Source: Cricetomys ansorgei (taxonomy: Eukaryota; Chordata; Mammalia; Rodentia; Nesomyidae). From it: a stretch of DNA of 64,000 bases. Under the pieces are notes generated by a model. It ran no database searches. It was given only the letters and a program-made list of their open reading frames with translations, and had not been told where the DNA came from. Position numbers and translations under genes: made by a program. This document shows positions 11,315 through 20,599 of this stretch, one piece after another (the first letter of the stretch is position 1; each line of letters starts with the position of its first letter). The stretch lies in NCBI GenBank assembly GCA_026225945.1, contig JAMJFZ010003581.1:11939001-12003000 (forward strand), in the 5' to 3' direction.

Positions 11315-11515
11315 AGTTGGAACAGTAATGTACTCCTACAATCCCAGAGCTGGGATTTAAAAGCAGGTGGGTTAGGTAGTCTAGAGGCACATATGGCTTA
11401 TAAGGAAAACACTCAAGTTGTCCTTCTGGCTTCTTAAAACAAGTACATGAGCGCCTGTACCCACACACACATGAATATATACAAATACCCACATACATAT
11501 TGAAAAAAAAACTAT
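11315..11515 (+). mobile_element. B4-like SINE, degraded
   Basis: It has CTCCTACAATCCCAGAGCTGGG and AAAGCAGGTGGGT (B1/B4-type), then CCTTCTGGCTTC followed by a CACACACATGAATATATACA tail typical of B4-like elements. Divergence is high. Confidence 0.5.
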
Positions 11516-11819
11516 ATATATTAGTAAAAATTGAATTTTGTTCTAGTATAGAGATAAAAACCAATCAAGTATATATAATTTGCTGTACTGAAGGAAAAAA
11601 GATTAGTATAATTGTAACCACATGGAGCAGGAAACTTACTCTTTAAAAAGCAAATACTGTAAATTATATCAACAAGGCACACTAGTAATTGTGTTGTCAG
11701 CCTGAGATTTTTTTTTTTTTTTTTTATCAGTTGTACTAGAATCTAACTTGAATGCTTTAAATGCACTGTGGCTTTATGAAAGATTTTTGGCTACAATAAA
11801 GCCTCACCTGAGTCATTAT

Positions 11820-12035
11820 TTCTGAATGAGGCCTTTCCTCCTGGGCTAACAAGAACTGTAGCCACCAGCTTTCTACCCTTCTCCCATGTATCTTCTTCTC
11901 CAGAGCATTCACCACATGAAACATACTATATTTTACTTACTAGTTGACCTTATCATCAATCTTCCAAAAGAGCTGTAAACTTTTTCAGAGAAGAGATTCT
12001 CTGTTTTATGCCTGTATTGTTAGAGTACCTACTCA
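11820..12035 (+). mobile_element. L2 LINE 3'-end fragment
   Basis: The order CTTCTCCAGAGCATTCACCACATGAAACATACTATATTTTACTTAC, AGAGCTGTAAAC, CAGAGAAGAGATTCTCTGTTTTATGCCTG follows the ancient L2 3' region. Chance splice-like signals on the minus strand here are part of this repeat and should not be taken as an exon. Confidence 0.5.
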
Positions 12036-12039
12036 AAGA

Positions 12040-13463
12040 AGAGATTAACACTCAAGTTTGTAGCATCTGAAGGCATAAAAGTAAATACTTTATCTACCTT
12101 GAATCAAAATATTAATAAGAGCATAGCCAAATCATCAGAACAACATAATCTACTCAGTCATCACATGTGAACCATTAAATCCTAAAATGCGATGCAGAGA
12201 AAAAAATGTCACAAATTGCTAATCCTGTCACTCAAACACTACAATATTTACCAAGAACAACAGCAAAAAGTTCAATTAAAATATATGAAGGAACACTGAA
12301 TAAGAACGTTGTAAATAAAATACAACAGTAGTTGCGTTTTAAAACAATTTCAGGTCTCCAATCCACTGTACACTAAATGTATAATTTATAGAGTGAAAAT
12401 TTAAACAATTAATAAAATATATAAATTTATATGCCAACTTCTAAGACTACAGACTTCCTGATTGTTACAGCACTCATATTTAACTATACATTTAATACTC
12501 AAAGATAAAGATAAATACAGTATTTATTTGCAAATAGGGAAGTAATGAAGTAGGGAAACAGGGAAGCAGCTTTGTAACCTTTCTGATATTTCTACAACAC
12601 TTAAATTTGAAAGTTGCTTTATTATGTCATCATACTTAATTTACTGCTCCCTTTGATTAAACTAACATCTGTTCTGGCCTTTCATCAATAAATTGAATCT
12701 GATGAGAATTTATCATAGTAAACATGGAAATATCTATTGATAGACAAATAATTAGCTTCTTTTACTTAATAATACTATCTGTAATTTAAAAGTAAAAAAG
12801 TGCAGTTTTTATGAGTAATGTAAAAAAAAAAAAAAAAAAAGTTTTAGCTCAAGCATTTGGTCCCCTCAAGAGTTTGTTTCATATTCTCCTAAGTTTTTAC
12901 TAATTTTGGAACAAACTTTACAGCAATGTCAGACAAGCGGCACAATGACAATTTAAACTTCATTCTTATACCAAAAACAACTTCTGAAGTAACCTACTTA
13001 ACAGTGGGAAAAGTGCCTTCAAATTAAGAGAGAAGCAGAGGAACTGTTCTGATATACTCAATGTACATGCTCCTGTTGAGTATCCTTTTGTAAAAGACAA
13101 CACCTGTGTGTTATCATTTGGAAATGATGACTAATAGAATTCTGAACAGAATTCTGAGTTATAACATTAAGGGAAAAAAGGCCTGATGATAAATTCAGTT
13201 TATGTTTGTCCTTCGTAAGTTCAATTATGTGGACAAATGGGAAAACCAGATTTTGTTTCGTGTGTTTATCCTTAAAATGAACATTACATAATTTGAAATA
13301 GATGAAATTCTCTTCATTACACATGGACAATGTGAATGAAACTCAACTATGGACTCAAATTTCTATATCTAAGAGCAAAAGAAGTTGAAAGCTAAAAGTC
13401 ACATAAAAGAAACGTGGAGTTAGAAGGAGTAACTCTGGTCTTCAGAAGACACAGGATTGTGTC
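12040..13463 (-). other. Unique stretch; possible 3' UTR of the candidate last exon
   Basis: No transposable element was recognised. If the frame ending at 13464 is real, its 3' UTR lies here: minus-strand AATAAA signals occur at 12618-12623 and 12523-12528, the latter inside an AAATAAATAC context. An A19 run lies at 12822-12840 on the plus strand. Confidence 0.25.
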
Positions 13464-13546
13464 CTACGAAGTGACTAAGGATTTTGGGTTTAACCATCTG
13501 TCCACCCTCTCTATTGGACTGCATGATTCATAGTGAAACACCATGG
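13464..13546 (-). CDS. Candidate terminal coding exon of the minus-strand gene
   Basis: On the minus strand a good acceptor, with a pyrimidine-rich stretch ending CACTTGCAG, precedes 83 nt. Entered in phase 1 this gives 26 codons (begins MVFHYESC, ends NPKSLVTS) and a TAG stop at 13464-13466. The entry phase matches the donor phase of the candidate exon at 20400. No known domain is visible and the peptide was not recognised. A 26-codon frame can stay open by chance about one time in three, so it rests mainly on acceptor quality and phase agreement. Alternative: a fortuitous acceptor in an intergenic region. Confidence 0.33.
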
Positions 13547-14032
13547 CTGCAAGTGACCGATAGAAAGGCGTTAACAATATATTTTATAATTTTTTTCATA
13601 CTAAATCTATAAAACCTGGGGTCCATGTTTCATTTAAAAGGCATATAAATTGGTTAACAATATATCGCTAACTGTTCACAACAAGTAAGGAAGTAAGTAG
13701 GACATATTAACTAACAAATACACTTTTCTAGACTTTGTGAAGAATAGCAGTTGTATTCTCTCAATGATTCTGTTATTTAGTGGATAAATAAAGATATATA
13801 ATCAATTATATTGTTTCTGAAGTCATGAAAAAGTAGAAAACCATAATATGTCATTCTTTTCCCTTTTCTTTTTTCTCTAAATACAGAGACTTAATGTGAG
13901 TTTAAAAATACTTCTGAAAAAATTGCCCATCACTAAATATTACTTGTCTTCTCCATCAGGAACAAGTCTCAGAAGCGCTCCTGAGAAGTAAATATCAAGG
14001 ATCTTATTCAGAAAGTATTAAAACAAGATTTT

Positions 14033-14190
14033 GTTTGTTTGTTTTTTTGGGACAGGGTTTCTCTGTTGTAACTCTGGCTGTCCTGGAACTATTCTATAGA
14101 CCAGGCTGGCCACGAACTCACAGAGATCCGCCTGCCTCTGCCTCCTGAGTGCTGGGAGTAAAGGTGTGCGCCACCACCAATGTCCAGAAG
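14033..14190 (-). mobile_element. B1 SINE
   Basis: A near-complete inverted B1: complement of the A-rich tail, GGGACAGGGTTTCTCTGTTGTAAC, GGCTGTCCTGGAACTA, AGACCAGGCTGGCCACGAACTC, AGATCCGCCTGCCTCTGCCTCC and GTGTGCGCCACCACC. It is one of the less diverged copies. Confidence 0.95.
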
Positions 14191-14310
14191 ACAAGTTGTC
14201 TTAATGTCATTCCTTAGACAGCAAATGAAGTCATTCTACATATAATTATTAAATACTAAACTACTTTTTGGAAATATATGTCTTCTATAATTTAAAATTT
14301 CTGTTTATTG

Positions 14311-14378
14311 GAGGCTTGTTAGATAGTTCAGCAGATAAAAGAATCCTACAAACCTGATGACCCAAGTTCAAATCCTTC
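14311..14378 (+). mobile_element. tRNA-derived SINE head (B3/B4-like)
   Basis: The sequence GATAGTTCAGCAGATAAAAGAATC...CCTGATGACCCAAGTTCAAATCC has the order of a B2/B3/B4 tRNA-like head, with an A-box-like start and a B-box-like AGTTCAAATCC. Only this part is recognisable. Confidence 0.5.
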
Positions 14379-14379
14379 A

Positions 14380-14800
14380 ACTGCCACTCAGGCTGCACCT
14401 TCACTAATAGCCTGTCTTGGGCTCTCTTCTTGATGCCAAGCCTCAGCTTCTTTATATGATCCCTTCAATCTGGGACTGCAACTGCTACTGAGGCTTCATT
14501 TTTACCAATGGCCTCTCCTGACCTCTCACAGTGTCAAGCCTCAGTTGCTCTCCATGACCCCTTCAAGCCTTCGAAACCAGCACCACTTGGGTGACTCTTA
14601 CAGTATCAAGTTCAGCTGAGATACAGCCCTGGTCAGTTCTGGAAGACAACTTCTGTGTGCTGGAAAAATATGGAAACATTTTCCAGATTTTAAGACAGAG
14701 TCTGGATTGCAGGAAAAACAACTGGTCCTTGTCTGCTGGAAGAGTTCTCTCATGGTGTGGAGTTACTGCTTGTAGACAGGTTTGTGAAAAAAAGTTTAAC
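14380..14800. mobile_element. Rodent dispersed repeat with an internal duplicated unit, unclassified
   Basis: A unit of about 85 bp occurs twice: GCCAAGCCTCAGCTTCTTTATATGATCCCTTCAA and GTCAAGCCTCAGTTGCTCTCCATGACCCCTTCAA. It is followed by CAGCACCACTTGGGTGACTCTTACAG and ACAACTTCTGTGTGCTGGAAAA, phrases I associate with a common murid repeat. The class is not certain. Confidence 0.45.
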
Positions 14801-15350
14801 TAAGTGGCTTTTGGGCTCTTAAGCAGTGACTTCCACAGCAGGGGATCCTGGGCCAGTGGGAAGAATCTCTGGCAACATCTTCATTGTTTGGAGTTCTCTC
14901 TCACCACCACTAAGGGAAAACATACAACCCCTTCCATAGATCTCAAACAAAACATATTGAGCTTCACACACATACAATGCAGCTATCAGAAAACTCAGTT
15001 TGTGAAACAGTACCCTACCGACAGAAGGGAACATTGGCTCCACGATCAGGAAAAGCAGTTAGAACCTTACTTTTTCCTGCTCCTAGCTGAATTCTTTATC
15101 TCTAAGGGCTTCCATTCTGTGGTTCTCACCTCAGAGCTTTTTTCCTCACTTACTTATTAATTTTATAGCCTTTCCCTTCATTGAAGCTTATTTCCTTTCT
15201 ATCTCCTCTTCCTTCTGGAGCTTTCAATTACTACCTTAATCTCTATCCTCTGATAGCTTCCCTCAGTGTACTTTCCTGGACTCTGTGAGATCTGGAGTTT
15301 CTTTCTCTTCTTCTTTGTTTCCACATTGGATTTAGCTAGTGTGATGTTCT
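14800..15350 (-). mobile_element. Probable internal 5' region of a minus-strand ERV
   Basis: This lies just downstream (minus strand) of an LTR and its primer binding site, so by position it should be retroviral leader and early internal sequence. It is purine-rich on the minus strand (runs such as AAGAAGAAGAGAAAG). No gag or pol motif was recognised, and the short overlapping frames on both strands (14804-15160, 14819-15043) are not convincing. The far boundary is unknown and no matching 3' LTR was found at lower coordinates. Confidence 0.4.
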
Positions 15351-15369
15351 GCCCCATGTTGGTATGCCA
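15351..15369 (-). promoter_or_regulatory. Retroviral primer binding site (tRNA-Lys type), decayed
   Basis: Two bases after the CA end of the minus-strand LTR, the minus strand reads TGGCATACCAACATGGGGC. This keeps the TGGC start, CCAAC centre and TGGGGC end of a tRNA-Lys(1,2) primer binding site, with a one-base insertion and changes. Position and spacing are those expected for a 5' LTR. Confidence 0.65.
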
Positions 15370-15371
15370 TT

Positions 15372-15704
15372 TGTAGTAGTAAGCTGCTGTGGTGGCTCAG
15401 CAAGGAAGACAAGGAGGCACATTCATTGATCCAAACCCTGCCAGACTTCAGAGGGAACCATCATCCTGGCCAGTGCCATATTGGACAGTGGAACCCTAAG
15501 CATCTGAGTTCAGGTGTTTTTACTGATTGAGAACACCTCAGGTATTCTACTGATAGCATATGCAGATTGCCACCAATGAAACACCCGCAACAGAAATCCA
15601 GTACCTGCAGACAATGCAAAACAAGAACCTCTAGGCAAGCTCCTCACCCCAACAGTGCACAAAACTATTATTTTACACATAACTAAAATTAAACTTTCAC
15701 AACA
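15372..15704 (-). mobile_element. 5' LTR of a minus-strand ERV, 333 bp
   Basis: On the minus strand it begins TGTTGTGAAAGTTTAATTTT and ends CTTACTACTACA. It matches the LTRs at 754 and 4881 block by block (GGTTCCACTGTCC, CTCTGAAGTCTGGCAGGGT). The primer binding site follows immediately, which identifies it as the 5' LTR. The hexamers on each side (GCCATT and AGTGGT) do not match, so it is not a solo insertion. Confidence 0.85.
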
Positions 15705-16139
15705 AGTGGTTATGATTTTTATAGTCTCAAGAACTCTTGTTACTGAAGAATTTTCTCCATTGAGTAAGATATGAATCCAGAATCCTAGATTTTAGCATTG
15801 AACATCTGTCTATTGCCAGTACCAAGGGACAACCACCAAGACCAGCAGCAGCAGTGGAGTGAAGCCAACCAGGAGCTGGAGGACAAACTGTGTGTGCTGC
15901 AGAGGATGGAGCCAGAGACATGATCCAATTCATGAGTGAATTCCAGATAATTGGACAATGATAATTTTTTTCTGCTGTCCAAAGACATCGTGAAAAGCTT
16001 GATAGATGTTTGGTTTCATTTGGTCCTGTGCATTAGCAACCCTCATGATTGTTCCTCTCGTAAATGGTTTTTCTGGTTTAGTGTTAAACTGTGTTGTATA
16101 GATAAAGCAATTTTTTTGTATTATACAGAAAGGGGATAA
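15705..16139 (+). mobile_element. 3' internal region of a plus-strand ERV with polypurine tract
   Basis: The right edge is CAGAAAGGGGATAA followed directly by the TG of an LTR of the same family, which is the polypurine-tract/3' LTR arrangement. The body has only short frames. No envelope motif was recognised, so any coding role is lost. Confidence 0.6.
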
Positions 16140-16213
16140 TGTTATGGAAGTTTATTTTTAGCTATGTATAAAATAATTGTTTCGTGTACTGTTGGGCTAG
16201 GGGCTGCCTTGTT
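16140..16213 (+). mobile_element. Truncated 3' LTR of the same family
   Basis: It begins TGTTATGGAAGTTTATTTTT, continues ATAAAATAATTGTTTCGTGT and CTGTTGGGCTAGGGGCTG, and then stops matching the other copies, so only the first 75 bp of U3 survive. Confidence 0.8.
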
Positions 16214-16219
16214 TATCAT

Positions 16220-16640
16220 TATTCATGATGATCAGACCAAAAAAGTAAGTCACATTTCCTATTCAAACTTCCCAATAGGATTCTTTAAGGCACAGAAAGG
16301 CTGATTGTAAAATATGTAAGGAAAGGCAAACCAATTTTGAGAAGAACAAAGCTGAAACAATCATAATACTAAGGGAATTATTATAGGAGACATTTCACAA
16401 CCATTTTATTACCACCTTCTTAAAAAATCATTGTACACAATCCTGCTCATTCTTGTGTCCTATCAATGAAATTTTGATTCCGTAAACATACTCTATTCTG
16501 TTTATACACAGTGGTCTTTTGGAGAGCTACAATGTCATCTCTGGTTTTTATTCCTTCTGGTTTTGTGTTTTCTACCTAATAACAGTTTTATTTTCTTCAC
16601 ATTTGGGGAAAACTACAGCCTCATTAAGAACACATCTTAT
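16220..16640. other. Unique sequence
   Basis: No repeat or gene was recognised with confidence. The right half may be ancient L1-like but is too diverged to call. Confidence 0.35.
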
Positions 16641-16644
16641 GGAG

Positions 16645-16745
16645 GTAGGCACAGTTGGACACACCTTTAATCCTGGTACTGCAGAGGCAGAGGCAGAGGC
16701 AGAGGCAGAGGCAGAGGCAGGTGGCTCTCTGAGGCTGAGGTTCAT
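16645..16745 (+). mobile_element. B1 SINE fragment with internal GGCAGA expansion
   Basis: A B1 left part (ACACACCTTTAATCCTGGTACT) leads into the B1 GAGGCAGAGGCAG site. Here it is expanded to about six or seven GGCAGA units at 16681-16720 before AGGTGGCTCTCTGAGGCTGAGG. The rest of the B1 body is missing. The 76-codon frame showing repeated AE residues is a shadow of this expansion. Confidence 0.8.
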
Positions 16746-17149
16746 TTAGTCTAAATAGAGATTTCCCAGCTATTTAATTAACAAAATTTCATAGTAAAAT
16801 TTCATAATTTACTAGCAGTCTTTTTGCTTAATAAAATATAACCAATAATACCAAACACCGTGAGTGTCCCTTTACTGAATATTCCCATAGAACAAAATTC
16901 AGTTACTGTGCTTTGTCCTTCTTTGTAGTATCTGTGAATTCACTTATGAGCAACACAATACACAGTTTCTGCTTTTCGATTTTATATAAATGGTGATTTT
17001 GTGGAATTATATAGTTCAGTCATTTTCACTTTAGTGTCTTACTGTATAAATTACATTACTATTAACTTATTCTTTGTACTGCAGGACATATGAACTATTT
17101 CCAGTATTCTGATACTGTAACAGAACTAGTGATGTTCTTAAAATTCTCG

Positions 17150-17517
17150 AATATCTCCACTGTTTTTTTTTTTTTCCCCCCCTAGGAATAAAAGTGATCT
17201 TAGGATCAGGACAGGATCTCAAATAAGATGAGAACCTGGAGGAGGTAGGACCTAAAGCAGAAGCCATGTGAGAAAGCTTACTGGCTTGCATTTCATGGCT
17301 TGCTCAGCCAGCTATTTTAGAGAACCCAGGACCAAGACCCAGGAATGACACCACTCACAACAGACTGGGCCCTGCCCCATCAATCACTAATTAACAAAAT
17401 ATCCTATAGGCTGCCTATAGCCTAATCTTGTGGAGGCATTTTCTTAATTAAGGTTCTCTTCTGTCAGGTGACTTTTTAGCTTGTGTCAAGTTGATAGAAA
17501 ACTACCTAGCACAAATA
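17150..17517 (-). mobile_element. Rodent medium-reiteration repeat inserted in L1
   Basis: On the minus strand it has the order TATCAACTTGACACAAGC, AATTAAGAAAATGCCTCC, TTAGTGATTGATGGGGCAGGGCCC, CTGAGCAAGCCATGAAATGCAAGCCAG. This is the same family as 36240-36655 and 45190-45610, in the opposite orientation. The family resembles RMER-type repeats; the name is tentative. Confidence 0.75.
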
Positions 17518-17539
17518 CATGGCCATTTTTGTGGATTTG

Positions 17540-17875
17540 CATGTGTTTGAGTGCAAATCCTGTATAGGTATGTATGCAGAAGCCAGATAACCTTAGATTT
17601 CCATTCTTTTAGTATCAAGCACCACCAACCCTGTCTTTTTCTGAAATAAGATCTCTTATGTGCCAGGAGATTACAAAATATGATAGCCTGTCTGGACAAT
17701 GGGTCACAGTGATCCATCTTTCTCCATTTCCTTGGCATTAGGATTACAAGCACACAGGATCCAACATCTTACTTGAGATTTATTTTTTCCTTTAACATGG
17801 GTCAGGAGATCAAACACACATACTCTTGCAAGCACTTCACTCACTGAGCTATCTTTTTAGCACTTCCTGGTTATT
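17540..17875 (-). mobile_element. B4-type SINE, degraded
   Basis: The plus strand reads CTGTCTTTTTCTGAAATAAGATCTC, TCACAGTGATCCATCTTTCTCCATTTCC, ATTAGGATTACAAGCACA and, at the right, ATGGGTCAGGAGATCAAACACA...CACTCACTGAGCTATCTTTTTAGC. This is the inverted layout of a B1-like half plus a tRNA-like half. Confidence 0.6.
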
Positions 17876-18389
17876 TTTATGGAATAAAATGCTGTTTAGA
17901 TTACCACAGCTTTGCCATAAATATAATGAAATGTGGCCTACATCGTTCTATTTGTTTAAACATGGCTTGCGTTATTGGGGTGTATGTGTTCCATACAAGT
18001 TTTAGGAATAGTTTTCTAGTTCTAGTTGGTATTTTAACAAAGACTACATAGAATTTGTAGACTCTATAGAGGCGATATGGAAATTCCCTTATTATTGATT
18101 CTTTCGATCCATGAAAACAGTCTTTCTACTGTTCTATGTCCCCTTCAATTTCTTGCACTCTTAATTTCAACGTTTTGTTTGTATTGGTCTTCACATCTTT
18201 ACTTATATTTATTTCTAGTTTTTTTTGTATTTGTAGCTATTAAAATTACTTTCTTGATTAGTTTAATTAGCTACTAGTATATTAACATATTACTGGTTTT
18301 TGTATGTTGAATTTGTAACTTGCAACATTGCTAAATTTACATATTAGCTTATAGGGTTTTTTTTTAATGTGTGCGAATTCTCTGGTGAT

Positions 18390-18735
18390 CTCAAGACATA
18401 AGAATATGTTATCTACTTCTCTGTTCCTGCGATAAAATAACCCGGCCAAGGAAACTTAGAGAATGAAGGATTTATTTGGGCTTAGAGTTCCTGGAGGATG
18501 AGAGCCCATGATGGCAGAGAGGCATGGAAGCAGCAGACAAGGAATAGCAAACTGAGAGCTCACATCTCAGTGACGAGCATGAAGCAGTGAGAGCAAACTG
18601 GGGTAGTGTGTGGCTTTAAACACACTCGCACACCCACAGTGATTATGTCTTCCACCTAGGCCACACCTCCTCAGAGTCCCCCTGACAGCATCAAATCTGG
18701 GCATCTATGGAGGACGCTGTCACCCAAACCACTAT
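18390..18735. mobile_element. Rodent dispersed repeat inserted in L1
   Basis: It contains TGTTCCTGCGATAAAATAACCCGGCCAAGG, AAGGATTTATTTGGGCTTAGAGTTCC, CATGATGGCAGAGAGGCATGG, AGCTCACATCTCAGTGAC and a CACCCAAACCACTATA end. Its left part is the reverse complement of the right end of the family at 36240 and 45190, so the two share terminal sequence. It is flanked on both sides by L1 ORF2. Confidence 0.7.
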
Positions 18736-19129
18736 AAAAACCATGCTATCTGCAAACAACGATTGGCCTTCGACTTTTTCAATCTTCAAGATTGGAAGGG
18801 CATAAAATATTTTTCCCTGCCTGAATAGTTATGGCTAGGTCCTCCACTGATAAAGTGGTAAAAAAAAGACATCCTTCTCTTGTTCTAGAAAGCACATCAA
18901 GCCTTTTGAGACTGCAATACTAAGTTGCCGTTTTTAAAGTACATTCTTAAGAAATGTACAACCAACTTATAAAAAATAATCATCCCCAATTATCAAAGTG
19001 TTCTAAATTTACAATTGTTTATTGAGCTACATTCGTACCTATCTGTAACCTATTAGATCTGTACCCTATTAGGTCTTAGAACGTTTCAGTTTTCCTCATT
19101 GAATACAATGATAACTATGGGTTGTTTGC

Positions 19130-19262
19130 TTGTTTATTGGAGCTGGGTCTCTTTATATATCCCTAGCTGTGTTGGAACTCACTCTGTAGACCAGGCTGGC
19201 TTCAAACTCACAGAGATCCACCTGCCTCTGCCTCCCAATTTAGGAAGTAAAGGTGTGAGCCA

Positions 19263-19264
<2 letters not shown>
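19130..19264 (-). mobile_element. B1 SINE
   Basis: Inverted B1: GGAGCTGGGTCTCTTTATATA, GCTGTGTTGGAACTCACTCTG, AGACCAGGCTGGCTTCAAACTC, AGATCCACCTGCCTCTGCCTCC and GTGTGAGCCACCAC. The CA microsatellite grows out of its CCACCACA end. Confidence 0.9.

Positions 19265-19321
<57 letters not shown>
19264..19321. repeat. (CA)n microsatellite, about 29 units
   Basis: A perfect alternating CA run directly joined to the B1 element. The HTHT stretch in the overlapping frame is its shadow. Confidence 0.98.
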
Positions 19322-19322
<1 letters not shown>

Positions 19323-19747
19323 CCTATTCACTTATTATAAGTAGCCCTAACTATGAAGTTAAGGTTCTTCTCTATCCCATTTGTTGCTTTTCTCATGAAA
19401 GGAAACTTTCATCATCCCTTTTATACATATATTGAGATACTCATGAATGCTGCTCTTCATTCTGCGTATGACATTTATATATTTCCATACATTGAACCAT
19501 CCCTGCATCTAGGATGGATCACAGTTGATCATATTGAAAAATCTTTATAATGTATTGTTGGATTAAGTCTGCTAGGATTTTTGTACCTATAATCATGAAA
19601 GATGGTAGCTTTAAAAATAATTAACTGTTTAAAAGTAATTATATGCAAGTTAGAAGAGTATATAGTAAATTTCTAAGCAATACTGTCAGAATTATGAAGA
19701 TATGAGTGAATGAAGACACAATTATTCTTTATAGAAAGAATTGCTTA

Positions 19748-19779
19748 GTTTTGTTTTGTTTTGTTTTGTTTTGTTTTTG
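19748..19779. repeat. (TTTTG)n simple repeat
   Basis: Six or so TTTTG units in tandem inside the old L1. Confidence 0.9.
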
Positions 19780-20157
19780 TGCCTGAATATGGTTTTGATA
19801 TCAAAACAGTAGAAGTGGTCTCACAGAAAAAGTCTGGGTGATTTTACTTATACTTTTTTGAACAATTTAAAAACTATTATTAATTTTTTAAATGTTTAGG
19901 AAAGACTAGTATTGAAGCCATTTGATACTTGGATGAAAAAATTATCTGTTACTGATTTAATCTTAACACTGGTCACTGGTCTGTACAGGTATTCTATTAA
20001 AATGATACTTTTCCATCCCTTCCAGCCATGGTTGGTGGCATCATAACAATACCAATTCTAATCTATTAGAATGATATTTTCACATTTTCATGTTTTTCAT
20101 AATGTATGATGAAAGGCTGTTTTTAGTGGAATTCCTCATCATTATTTATTAAATATT

Positions 20158-20250
20158 TTATAGACCAGGCTGGCCCTGAACTGAAAAGAGACCGGCTTGA
20201 TTCTGCATCCAGAATGCTGGGATTAAAGGCATGCACTACCACCTCTCACT
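20158..20250 (-). mobile_element. B1 SINE fragment
   Basis: The plus strand has TATAGACCAGGCTGGCCCTGAACTG and ATGCTGGGATTAAAGGCATGCACTACC, the right part of an inverted B1. The A-tail side is missing. Confidence 0.82.
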
Positions 20251-20399
20251 CAATACTTTTAATTAAATTTAATTTTTTAATGCTACCCTATTTAGAAATT
20301 TCAAAAACAAAATTATTGTGAAACTTCTTAGTGACAGTTTAGTGGACAGAAATAAATTTCCAAGAAAATACGGAAGCTGTGACAGGTGCCAATACTTAC

Positions 20400-20480
20400 A
20401 GTGAGCCTCATGAAACATCACAGCTTTCTTGTTATCATGAAATGCTGATATGATCGTGGAACTCAGAGGTGGATAGCTTG
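20400..20480 (-). CDS. Candidate coding exon, 81 nt, phase 1-1
   Basis: On the minus strand an acceptor (CTTTCATCTCCTAG) and a strong donor (CTCACT|GTAAGTATT) bound 81 nt. Only phase 1 is open, giving SYPPLSSTIISAF...MFHEAH, with split codons at both ends. That entry phase fits the donor of the exon at 34462-34593 and its exit phase fits the candidate at 13546. Being a multiple of three, it could be skipped without a frameshift. The peptide is not recognised. The frame continues upstream without a stop to about 20583, so the open frame alone is weak evidence; the splice signals and phase fit carry the call. Confidence 0.4.
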
Positions 20481-20599
20481 CTAGGAGATGAAAGTATGGC
20501 TCAGAAGTCAGCCTTATTGTTGACACAAAAACAAATCCAGTCACGAGTGAGTGAACTGCATGTCTTGTTTTGCCAGGAATCATATTAAATTCTTGTAAT

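Larger units (their letters stand above)
16850..20060 (-). mobile_element. Ancient L1 (antisense), 3' UTR and ORF2 remnants
   Basis: The plus strand follows the antisense of old mammalian L1 in order. The 3' region is at about 16980-17150. ORF2 is at 17880-18370 (GATTCTTTCGATCCATGAAAAC, CTTGCAACATTGCTAAATTTAC), 18740-18910 (TGCTATCTGCAAACAACGATTGGCC, GACATCCTTCTCTTGTTCTAG), 19345-19600 (CATGAAAGG, TTGAACCATCCCTGCATCTAGGATGG, GATCA) and 19790-19990 (GAAGCCATTTGATACTTGGA). It is interrupted by a rodent repeat, a B4-like SINE, another rodent repeat and a B1/CA tract. All frames are broken, so no active reverse transcriptase remains. Confidence 0.8.

Noticed and set aside
11900..12000. Minus-strand splice-like pair with a short open frame (LFWKIDDKV)
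   Set aside because: The sequence is part of an L2 LINE 3' end and the entry phase does not fit the candidate gene.
14804..15160. 118-codon plus-strand open frame
   Set aside because: It lies in ERV-associated sequence, overlaps an opposing frame on the minus strand and shows no retroviral motif.
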